Origin: Strigamia acuminata
Lineage: Eukaryota > Arthropoda > Chilopoda > Geophilomorpha > Linotaeniidae
Direction of reading: 5' to 3'
Length of the DNA stretch: 60,000 nt
Assembly: GCA_949358305.1 (NCBI GenBank)
Contig: OX442318.1
Location: 10,710,517 to 10,770,516 of the forward strand
The position numbers were made by a program, and so were the translations under genes. This document shows positions 1 through 11,600 of this stretch, piece after piece. Below the pieces are notes generated by a model. The model did no database searches. It had not been told where the DNA came from and saw nothing but the letters and a program-made list of their open reading frames with translations. Each line of letters opens with the position of its first letter. Within the stretch, counting starts at the first letter, position 1.

Positions 1-371
1 AGGACAGAATCAAGCGCAACACGGAACAAGTTCGATGTAAATTGTCACTCACCTCTTTTGTTTTCCTGCTACTCAATATTTCATTCAATTAAAAAATAAC
101 AAACATCGGCTGGCTAACAACCACCCTTAGAGTAGCTCGAATTTCTAACCTTTATGTGATTGATCCATGATTCAGTTGGGCGATTGCTTTTATTTGCCGA
201 GGTTCAAGGTTGTTGCATCGCATCGGATTTGAAGTGCGATCACGTTGGCCGATGTTCATATTTTACGTTTCCACATCGTCTGTTAAATGAAAACACGTTA
301 TATTAAATATTTCATTCATGAAAAAGAACATAACGAGGATTTACTCATTAAACAACAACTGAAAACGAAAA

Positions 372-2839
372 TTGGCTGTAAAAGAAAAAAAAATTACAAA
401 AATATTCTCTTTAAATGCAGCGCTTTCAACTTTCATTCAGTAAAAAATAACGGATAAATATAGGCTCGCTAACAATAACAAACCTTAAAATTTCTAACCT
501 GTATATTGTTTTATATGAGATCCACGATTCAATTCAGTTCGGTGATACGGTATTGTTTTTTCTTTACGAGTTTCAAATTTTTTTAATAGGATTTGAAGCT
601 TGATCTCGTCGGCCGTCGTTCATTTATTAAGGTTGGCCATCGTCTATTGAATAAAAACAAGTTTTTTTTAAACATTTCATCTATAAACGATTGTGACTCG
701 CTTGATTTGCTTCGACCTGACTTGAAACGGTGGGCGCCATTAAATGTTGCGGTGGCGTCTAGAAACATTGTGCGCATGCCCGATTCAGACAGTTTTGTAA
801 TTTTTGTAATAAATAAAGAAAAAATACCAGATACAGTCATCGTTCCGTTTGAATGATTCCGTTTTACTTTTGGCAAAATAATTTTCCATACGTTTTCAGT
901 CCACCGTAATAATAGACTTTGAATTTCCTAAACTCGTCACTAGGTGATCTAAGTTGAGTTTCTATAGCTGTCATTTGTCATCAGATTCTGCTTAATTCTG
1001 CCAAATATTATTTTAAAAAACCTTTTATATTACAATTTAGAATTATGTTTGCGTTCTGTTGCGACAGCAACTCGAATTCATATTTAGAATTGATAAAAGT
1101 TACTTGGAAAGTTTGATGGTACATGATTTAAACTGATTAAAAGCTGGATTGCTAACTGATTTATTTTGTTTTTTTTATTCCATATATAAAATGGTCTTGT
1201 TTGACCTTGCTTGTCTGTGGTGCTATGCTTTGTGAGATTATTTATAATGCATTTATAATCATATAAAAATTAAAAAATTAAATTACAACCCAACTGTCAA
1301 ACTTCAAACATTCATTTTAATTTAGTTTAATTTTTAATGAAAATAGGTTTTAGAAGAATTTTATGTTCCAAATAACTTTTCTGTGTATCACATGCAAAAT
1401 TACATTAAAAATAAAATTTTAAAAAGTTTCATAAAAATTATTTCAAAGTGTGATCTGTTGATATTTTTCATGAAAATTGATCTCATCTCATAAAATTGTA
1501 AAAACAAACAACATTAATATTCATTTCAGGCTTTGAAAGAAATCTTATTTCAACAAACTGGTAAAACATCAAAGTCATACAAAATCGCATTTGCTATTCA
1601 TTACATTCAAATGCAAATTATTCAAAGTAATGAATAGAACTTTCAAATCAAACAGAGACTCTTTAGAAAAATAAAATGCAAACAGCACGAACTCTTTAGA
1701 AAGATAAAATGTAAACAGTACAAACTCTTTAGAAAGATAAAATGTAAACAGCACGAACTGTTTAGACATAAATCTCATTCAATTCACTTTTAATGCTGAC
1801 ATAACGAACGTGCCAACATTCAAATCGTATAAATTATTCCTTTTTCCCATTCATTCTATGCACACACTGTATTTAAATGTCAGTTAATCATACATTTTAA
1901 AAAACTGTTTTAGAAATTGCAACTGACCACCTTAACTTGATAACGTGACAACAATCTTAAACTCATTCACCGTTGGGCAAGAGTGGAGAAACGGTAAGTG
2001 CGCACTTTTGCATTTGTTTATTTTTTTAAATTTTCTTGTGCAAAATCTCGACATTCCATCCCAATCTTTTCCCTTTTGAACATTACTCTTGATGCACGTG
2101 TGTTAAAGCTAGTGAGCTTTAAAGATCGAGTGTGGTAATGCAGCAAACCATAAGGGGAAATTTGTAATTCAAGTGTGTGAACACTTGGATTTTTGTATTT
2201 AGAAAGTGTATTTGAAATATGGCTTGTATTTGAATTATAGTGTAATTATCTGATTGGTGCATTGTGCACTTTCAACTTTAGTCTTAACATTGTTCCATCC
2301 TAAAAAACTGATTGATAAATGCCCCCACCAAACTTTCTACCAAAAATGACTACCTTAGATATTTTGTATTTGAATTATAATGTAATTATTTGATTGATGC
2401 ATTGTGTGTGCACTTTGGAATTTGTAAAACGTCACTTCTGCGTGACGTAATTTCTTCGATTGCATTTACACTTTCATCTTTACATTGTTCCATCCTAAAA
2501 AACTAACTCATAAATGCCCCCACCAAACTTTCTACCAAAAATGACTGGTAATCAAGTCAGTTAATGAGTCTAGTACGTACTAGGCATCCGCTAGCAGTGG
2601 ATTAATTGTTGAGCCAGGTTCTTGCTTCATCAATCGTTTTGATCTTATTATTCAGAATGCCCACAAGCTGATGCACTCATTTGAATAGAGTATATAAAAT
2701 ACAGTAAACAGTGAAAACTGACTGCATCTGAACATTTTTACCTTGTAGAGGGACTCAATGAGTATTACCGTAATTTTCATCAATACAAGTTACTCCGTAC
2801 GTAATTGCCATTTTAATTTTCGTGTTCTTGCTTCGGTGT
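372..2839. repeat. Segmental duplication, copy 1
   Basis: This stretch aligns almost end to end with 56401-58682, in the same orientation, with many substitutions and small indels. Weaker similarity extends left to position 1, where a short 'caagcgcaac' motif also occurs just before copy 2. Two local tandem duplications are present in this copy: about 60-410 resembles about 420-690, and the block containing 'cattgttccatcc' occurs twice (about 2280-2350 and 2480-2545) but once in copy 2. Short ORFs here (for example 593-856) do not stay open in the other copy, so I see no gene. A donor-like 'gtaagtgc' near 1993 is kept in both copies, so a noncoding exon is possible but unproven. Confidence 0.75.
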
Positions 2840-3699
2840 ACTTGCTTTTTCAGAGCAGTCACTTCATAAAATAATTTTTTTCTCTAGAACTAATGGATAG
2901 GTTGTCATAAAATTTTAGGTGAACAAAGCAGAATGTTGGACATATATTCAGTTAAAAATTCAATGGTTTTCCTTCTTTATTTATCGAGATACTGCCATGA
3001 GATTCAACATGTCACAATTGTTTTGCCCCCTACTGTATTGTCTACAATGCCTCGCGGATTAAAAGCGGTCATACGATGCAGAGATCATCCAACAAAATAC
3101 TAAACAAAAAAATGAAAATGTCCTATTTTCAAGTCGAAATAAAAGAATTATGTTGAACTTTTTAAACTTATGAAATGATTTTTTCAACTTTCTAAACTTT
3201 TGACACAAGTGAGGTTTTGAAAATCTGGATTTATAACTAAACTATATAACAAAATATATGTAACCATAAGCTATTTTAGATGAAAAATAATTGTTTTATT
3301 CAAATCTGATGGTATAAATTGGTTTTGCTTAACTTTTAAGTCATATTTTTGGTGTTATTCACAAAGTTAGTGAATTTTTCACTCACTTTCTAAACTTTTG
3401 AAATGTAGTAGTAGTCAAAAGGACTTAATCCCAAGTGTGTCCTGCATATCCAGTTCCTGTAGTGGACCTAGTAGAAGACTATGTCCTAGGTATCCACTTC
3501 CTAAGAGTTAGGATTGGATGGATTTAGGTGCCCAGTGATCCCATTGGATCACTGGACAGCCCATTCTCTACACCGAGTATATATTCCATTGCAAACCGGG
3601 TATAATCGCTCTTGTTCTTGTTTTTGTTTGATACTGATATTTACTTGAGCGCTTATTATACTTCCCTTTGTTCCGACAATCCGTTGAAGAAATACTTGA
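2840..3699. other. Intergenic, nothing recognised
   Basis: AT-rich sequence with no open frame of interest, no recognisable domain and no clear repeat. Confidence 0.5.
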
Positions 3700-3975
3700 T
3701 ATTTAGTGTAAGTTTCTAGAGTGAGTAGAAGACTCACAGACGCACTGCCCGCCTCTTCATGCCAACATCCCGTTGTAGAATGTAGTATCTAAAGTGGAGT
3801 AATTCACAGACACATTTAAGTGTAGTATCTAGAGTGGGGTACAACCCACAGACGCATTCCCTCTCGCTTCATGCCAACATTCCGTTGTAGAATGCAGAAT
3901 CTAGAGTGGAGTAATTCACAGACGCATTGGTAATGTAGAATCTAGAGTGGAGCAATTCACAGACGCATTATCGGG
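3700..3975. repeat. Minisatellite, alternating long and short units
   Basis: Five diverged copies of a unit built on 'tctagagtgg' and 'cacagacgca' start near 3713, 3786, 3827, 3898 and 3940. Units of about 70 bp, which carry an extra 'cttcatgccaacat' part, alternate with units of about 41 bp. Short ORFs on the minus strand here are translations of the repeat. Confidence 0.7.
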
Positions 3976-5094
3976 GTAGCCGAGCGGAGTAATTTCCCGG
4001 TTACTCTCCCGCCAGCCAGAACCGATGTGGTGTAATTTCCCGGTAATGGATAACCTTTCCTGCGAGAAACTTCTGTATTCAATTCGTTGTTGGACGATGG
4101 AACATTTGAGCAAGTCTTAAATGTTGATTGCACTTGGGGCAAAAATAGCTCGGCGCTATTATAATTATTCTTTATTATTTACAGTTATTTTTCCAGTTTT
4201 GTTATTTTAAATATCATGATGAATTCTTTTGAATTCGCATGAATATTTATCTCGAGTCTATTTTCACATTATTACATCTCGCGGTAATTATTTATTATAA
4301 TAATTACACGCGATGCGATGTGTGTGATGATTGCGGAAAAGCCAACCGCATCTCTCGGATATAACCCACCCCAGCCTAACCATTACACACCTTTTTTGAA
4401 CCCAGAACCGGACAGATGTCGAAACCATTCGAATCCATGCTAAGATGACATCTTTTACGTCCCGATAGTAAAAACTATAACTATTCTTACTATTAGACTG
4501 AAGCCGACCAATGATATTATTTTAGGGCTTTTGCCAACCGATTGTATATTTTAACGTGAAGTTACTTTAGCCATTTGTAGGCATAGTTTTATATCAGTTC
4601 CAATTCGTAATAAATTGTTATATGTTTTGAGAAAACATACAAGTCTCCGTATTTACACTTTCACACTAAGTTCATACTTTAATTGGTAAGCAATTTGTAT
4701 CTCGCAAAGTCAATCGTCACAACCTAAAATAAGCACAATTTTCTCGACCGTGTTTGACTGATGGAATTTAGCAATTTGGATTGATTTTTGCCAGAAACTT
4801 TGACTTTACTTAACCCAGTAATTACAATCCTTTGAATTGATATACACTTTGGAGATTAAGTGCTGACCTAACCTTAAAGACATAAAGTGAGCTTAATCTT
4901 CTTAGTTGTTCAGTAATATATTTTGTAATCAAAGAGTTATACCAAATACTTTTATTTTTTTTGATTGATGTGTACCTGGTAGCCCAAATAACATGTAATT
5001 GCACGTAATAAGAAAAAATTTATTTAACAATCATACCATATTTCCTAATTGTTAGATTTGAGCTCAGCGTTTCACCGCAGTGCAACGCGCCCTG
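3976..5094. other. Upstream region of DEG/ENaC copy A
   Basis: No coding frame or known element is recognised. The upstream part (to about 4400) could belong to the same unidentified repeat as 3420-3975. The stretch just before 5095 has an acceptor-like 'ttcaccgcag' ending at 5080, so an upstream first exon of copy A cannot be excluded. Confidence 0.4.
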
Positions 5095-5604
5095 ATGGCA
5101 ATTACCATAACATATCGGGTAACACCGGCACAGCGATATCAACCAATGGGCCGATTGGTCCGAAATCGACTACTTAGAAAGGAAAGAATAAAAAATCATG
5201 TTTGTAATGTGATGGCAAAAGAAAGAGACATACCACCATTCATCAAGTCTCTGAAGGACATTTCAAAAAAGAAAATAATTCTGATCCTTCTATTTACGAT
5301 ACTACTTGTAATGAATTTGGTGGTGTGTGCTTTCCAAACTGTAGATAGAATATTCCATTATATGGAAGAACCCACCACTATTAACGCGTACTTTATTGAA
5401 ACACCACATGGGTCTTTTCCGCATATTTACATATATCCAATAACTACACAAGAATTGATTAATTTTCTCGCTAAAAAAGGCATTAATGGTCAGCGATATG
5501 CTACACATCATGGAATGTATGATTTATTCGAAATAATGAATCCTGAGGAAGTGATGAAACACACGACAAACCTAAGTTATATAACTGATACATACTTTGC
5601 TGTG
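5095..5604 (+). CDS. Copy A exon 1: N-terminus, TM1, start of ectodomain 1
   Basis: 170 codons ending in phase 0 at a 'gtaaat' donor. It encodes a basic cytoplasmic start, a hydrophobic helix after 'SKKK' (about residues 55-78) and the family's 'FP' post-TM1 segment. The exon 1 alignment to copy B (47303-48186) is strong from 'YQPMGR' onward. Confidence 0.85.
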
Positions 5605-8600
5605 GTAAATCATTTTTTCCGTTCTTTTAAATTTTGGCAGTGGCTACGTTCACGTCCGACGTGAACGTATTATTTTCAAGGCACGTTGTGATTGGTTGAG
5701 AGCTAACGATGGCTCTTTGTTTCGTCAATGTAAGTTTTCTCAAATCGATATATTTCGAGGTGTTAGCTATTTTTTTCCTAACAAGGGGGGGAAGCGTAAC
5801 CCCCCAGACCTAACCTTATCTGTTTTTGGCAATGTAGACAGATGGGGGTTTTTCATGAATGTAATTCAATGCATCCCTCAACCAATCACAGAGCGCCTTG
5901 AAAACAATACGTTCACGTCGGACGTGAACGTAGCCACTTCGTTAAAGTTAGCCAAAAATTTTCAACAAAACAAATCTTTACAGCAAAAATCAAGAATTAA
6001 TCTGACCATTAAAAATTATGACTCAATTACTTGGCCAATGGCTCAGATTTCGAGTGGTAAGTAAACAAATGACTATCACTCGTTTAATATTTTACCTTTA
6101 AATTCATATTAGAGTTTGAATTTCCATATGGAAATGAAAATTACAAGATGGTCGTAAAGCTTAACTCTCCCAACTATGTTAACATTATTCAAGTGAGTAA
6201 TTTCGTATTCTCCTATAATAAACATTAGGTGTGTTCAATCTTAAATGGATTTCCGAAATCCTGGTTTTCTTGATTTTCAGAAATCAAGTAAATTAAATTT
6301 CAACTTTGAACGACCTTATAATTTCTCAAAATCCAACTGTTCCATATGCACAATTAGAACTATTGGAAAACTTCCTGCTTACAAATATGGCCAAAATATC
6401 GCAAATTTCCCATGCCATAATATGGCAAAACATTTAAACACAGTGGGCTGCATTTGAAAGCTCAAATGCGGCCGAAATATTACGATTTTCCCAATAGCAA
6501 TTGCAATTTGCTCAATTGTAATTATAAAATTGCAAACAAAAATAACTGCTCTGATCGCTCGATGTGTAATTCAAGATGGCTGAAAATCAACTTATACTCT
6601 TGTTCACTACAACAGTGGCCTCTCTCCCATTGGCCGAGCTTCATTACTCCTAACTATAATGCATACTACCACCAGGAAAAGTATTTTTTTTTTAATTTTT
6701 TTTTTGTGATTATTATGATCATTTAAATTGATATAATTTTAATTGTATTTTTATTATAAAATGTTTTTCCCATTCATAAAATAAATTTTTATGCTGTATT
6801 TAGTTCAACATAGATGTTTGTTCAGTTTATTGATTGCTATGTCAGGAAAGCAAACAATTTCCTAACAATAGGTATTCGGTTACAATGTCTGTACTTTGTA
6901 ATGCAATTCTGGTGTTTGGGTCTACTTTTTTGGATCACTACACAAGTGAAATGGCTCGCCCAATGGGAGAAAAGCCACTCTTGTAGTGAACACGAGTATA
7001 GAAAACAAGGAAAGCCACCCTACACGTGGATTTCCCAAAATCGGATTTTGTTTCTGTGGCGTAAAAGCCGTCACTTCCGGACTCCTGAAATTAAGAAAAT
7101 CAAGAAAATCAGCAAAATTAGCAAAACCCATTTAAGAATTGAACCCGCCTAATGCTTTATTCCTCATTCCATCACAAATATACACATCGCCATAGAAGGC
7201 ACTAGTACAACTAGCTCCTGCATGATACTCATATGTTGGACACCCCTGCATTAAATGATTAATAAACATTAATTTTGAAAATTATTGTTTCAATTAAAGA
7301 TGTACATAGATCCATTACCAGTAATGTATCACATAGCCAAAGAATTTTGCTACTTTTTGTATACAACAAAAAGCTATAAATATCAAGTCATTGCTACTGT
7401 GAAAAAGGTAAGGACACAATACAGTATAAACAGTATCCATAATATGTGAAATCACGCAATTTAAAAGAAGCTATCTTTGCTAAAAAACTGGTTGAAATTC
7501 TGACTAAACTGAACTTTTTACTTGAGACGAATAAAAATCATGCTTGATGGTTAAAGACAAGATTTATTGTGTTAAAAACGAGGTTTACATTTTACAAATC
7601 AGGAACAAAAGGTTAAATTTGAGAAATCATGACCAAAATCAGCGACTTCCGTTTACGCGTCATCCGATCTCCAAAAGCGCCGCCTCGATGTTGGCTTCAC
7701 TGCGCGACTCTGCGTCTTGACGCCCGTCCTTCTGCTCCTAAAACGCTCTGGTTTTCACACTGGGGCCGGAGTGATCACTTCACTCTCTTCAATTCCGTCC
7801 TGAGCCTCAAGAATGCACAATCGTTGTACAGGTCTTCTCAGGACTTTATTAAATGGGAGCTGAATCTCGCAAGCTCTCACTCGCCCATTTCTTCCTATGA
7901 AAACTTCTTTTACTCGTCCTATTTTCCACGTCATACGTGGCTGGTTTAATTCCTCAATCACGACGACGTCTCCTTTCTGGACTTCTCGAGACGCTTTTCG
8001 TTTGTTGTGCTCTCTCAACTCGGTGAGATACTCGTGATTCCACCGTGACCATAAATGACTTATTTTTTGCTGTCGCTGTTTCCATCGTTTCAACAATGTC
8101 ACCGTGCTTGATGAGAGCTTTTCTTCTAACTTCTGGTTTGGGTCTGGCAAATTGCAACTTCTTCCTCCGGTCAAGAAGTGTGATGGACTCAATGGCTGTA
8201 CGTCTTCGTTTTCTGTGTAAACGTAAGTAATAGGGCGGGAATTAATACAGGATTCAACTTCTGAGAGGATGGTGGTTAATTCTTCGAAATCCAAAGTTGT
8301 TCGACCCAGGACTTTCTTTAAACTCATCTTCGTCGACTTCACCATACGCTCCCAGAACCCACCCCACCACGGAGCTCGTTCCACGATGAAACTCCACTCG
8401 ATTTTTCTATCTGTTAAGAAGCCTTGAAACTGCTCTTCTCTAATGGAACCCAACAAGGCGCAAAGTTCCCTTTCGGTTCTCTTGAACGTTAGCGCATTAT
8501 CCGAATAAATTTTTGTTGGTATGCCCCTTCGCGCAAAAAATCGCTTTAGGGCCAGAATGAAACGTTCAGTATTCATGCTGGTGACTAGTTCGAGATGTAC

Positions 8601-11600
8601 GGCCCTAATTACTGCGCATGTTATCACTACAATGTAACATTTTTCACCGCTTTGCTGGTACAAAGGTCCGGCAAAATCAATACCGACGATTTGGAACGGT
8701 GCAGCCTGCGTAACTCGATCTGGTGGTAACGCAGCTTCCACTTGTTGAACCAACCGTCCTTGCACTCGTTTGCAAACGAAACATCTGTTCAACTCGCTTT
8801 TGACTGTTTTTCTGAGTTTTGGTGTCCAAAAACGCTGTCTCAACTCTGCTAACGTCTCGCCAAGTCCGCCGTGAAATACTCGCTGGTGAGCTGCCAAAAT
8901 AATAAGTTTTGTTAGTGGGTGGTTCGGGTGTAAAACAATTGGATTTTTCAAGTTCTCTTTCGTTCCCGCCCACTGGATTCGTGTGTTTAATCGCATGGTT
9001 TGTTCGTCGTCCATGAAACACGTCACATTTCGCAATATTGAATCCCTTTCAAAACTTTGTTGATTTCTAACTGCAAAAAGTTCCTTTGAGTAACTCTGTT
9101 GCTGTATTGTTTGCAACCAATATCTTTCGGAATTGTTAATTTCGTTTGTCGTCAATGTTGAACCGCCTCGCACTGCACTTTTACAATTGTTAATAAAACG
9201 ATTCACCCAGCTAGTTACACGCAACAATCTTCTCCAACTTCCGTATCGAGTGGGTTCATCCATCAACCAAGTTTGGGGAACGATGACTGTTGCTGCTAGA
9301 GTTTCTTCCAACTCCATCTCAAAATCGTCCGCCTGAGTCGTCGGAACACTTGGCCATTCGTGTTCATCCATCGTGAGCCACTCAGGGCCGTTCCACCATG
9401 TCTTGGACTCCAATAACGATTTTGCATCTATCCCACGTGTGAGTAGGTCGGCAAGATTCTGGACGCCAGGGCAATGACGCCAATTTGCAAACGGCACATG
9501 CTGTTTTATCTCCTCGACTCGGCGTGCGACGAACGGAATCGCCTTTTTTCGCTCTCCTAGCCAACACAAAACGATCGTGGAGTCGGTCCAGGCTGTGACC
9601 TTCGCGGTCGTGAACTGCTTCATTCGACTTGCAACTCGTGCCAAAAGTAACGCGCCCATCAACTCGAGTCGTGGCAGCGTCAGCGTTTTTATCGGGGCTA
9701 TTCTGGATTTAAAGAGAACGAAAAAAGTATTGATTAGAGAATTACATTGACGCACTCTTGTGTACGCCACGACGCCATATGCTAACGGACTGGCGTCGCA
9801 AAACAAATGAAGTTCGATTTCTGACGCATTCGGATCGATTCCATAATGTCTGGGCACTCGAACTCGCTCTAACTCTGCCAACTGACTTTTCCAGTTTTCC
9901 CACTGTGGTATTAGTTCTTTTGGAAGTCGATCGTCCCATTCCATTTTGTGTTTCCACAATTGTTGGAAAAACATCTTTCCTGTCACTGTAAATGGCGATG
10001 CAAAACCCAACGGATCAAAAACTTGGGCTACCAATTGGATCACTTGTCGTTTGGTGATTAATTCACGTTCGAGAGTCGCTTTCACTTCCTCGAGATCGAG
10101 TGCTAATTCATCCAATTCACAGTTCCATTTCAGCCCTAACACTTTAACTTCAGTCTCGAGCTCTGTCTCCGGGTGATCGATTTTAAACTGTTCACGTAAA
10201 AGTTTCGAATTACTGTTCCATTTAACCAAATCCATACTTGCTTCACACATTATTTCGGACACTTTCTTGTACGTTTCGATCGCCTCTTGGTCGGTGCTGA
10301 CACTGTCCAAATAGTCGTCCACGTAGAACCGTTTCAACAGTCGTGCGATCAATTCTGCATACTTTGTTGCGTACTTCTCCAAGTGATGTTGGATGGTCCC
10401 GTTCAGCAAATATGGGCTTGGAGACGCCCCAAACAGAACTCGAGTCTGTCGGAGAATCTCCACCTTAATCGGGCCTACTAAATCCCAGTCAGCGGCTATC
10501 CACAAAAAACGTACTGCATCTCTGTCGTCCAAGTGGAGCAAAATCTGGTGGAACGCTTGCTTGATGTCGCTTATCAACGCCACTATTAACTGTCTAAAAA
10601 ATAACAATGCATCGATTAGTTCTGGTAACAAGTTTGGCCCAGTAAAAAGGCAATCATTCAACGAGCGGCTCTTCTGGGCGTGCGACGAGGCGTCGTACAC
10701 GATACGTAATTTAGTTGTACTACGACGCTCTCGTATGACGGGACTGTGCGGCAAATAGTAACAACCGCTCTGATCTGACACTTCTGGGGCCGTCTCGATG
10801 ATTCCTTCCGCTTTCTGGTCGTCCAGAACCTTCTTATAACGATAGTACAGTTCGGGGTCTTTTCTAAACTTGCGGACGAGGTTCCACAATCGTTTAAGCG
10901 CTATTTGGTAATTGCTGTCCAATTCTGACTTCTCCATCAACCACGGCAACCGCACTTCATATCTCTTTCCGGTCCATTTAATCGACTTCTTGAACACTGT
11001 CACTGCTTGATCGTCCTCGTCCTGATGGTCAGTAAGAGTCTCGTGTGGAATACCCAAGTCTTCCAACTCCCAAAAACGTTTCAGCATGTTGTCCAGTCGA
11101 TCCTCATAACGCGCAAGATGCACCTGAATGGTCGGCTGTTTGGTTATCGTTTCCTCACTTCGAATCGCTCCGTGCATCGTCCACCCAAGTCCTGTATGCA
11201 AACACATCAGGTTTTCGTCTAATCGTCTTGTCTCGCCGGTAACAATGCGCCAAAAGTTGTCAGCACCGATCAAAATCGACACTTCGCTTGGTTGAATTGA
11301 AAGCTGATCAATATTCAAAACAATGTTATTTTGCTTCAACTTCTCACGCACGTGAACTCCCGACTGTTTTGCTAAGGAACTGCTGATCCACGGCACTTCT
11401 ATGAGTTCTAAATCAAAAGAATTGTCATTAATTTGGGTGTTTCGTAATGTTATTTTAACTCTTCGACGACTCTCTGGCGTAGCTACTGTTTCACCAAAAC
11501 CAGCAATGCTGATAAGTTGTTCTCCCACAACTTGAGCTCCAATTTCTTTAACCAACTTCGAACTGATGAACGACCGGTGACTGCCTCCGTCGAAGAAACA

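Noticed and set aside
583-876. Overlapping ORFs of 97 and 87 codons on opposite strands.
   Set aside because: The duplicated segment at 56.6-56.9 kb breaks the same frames, and no domain is visible.
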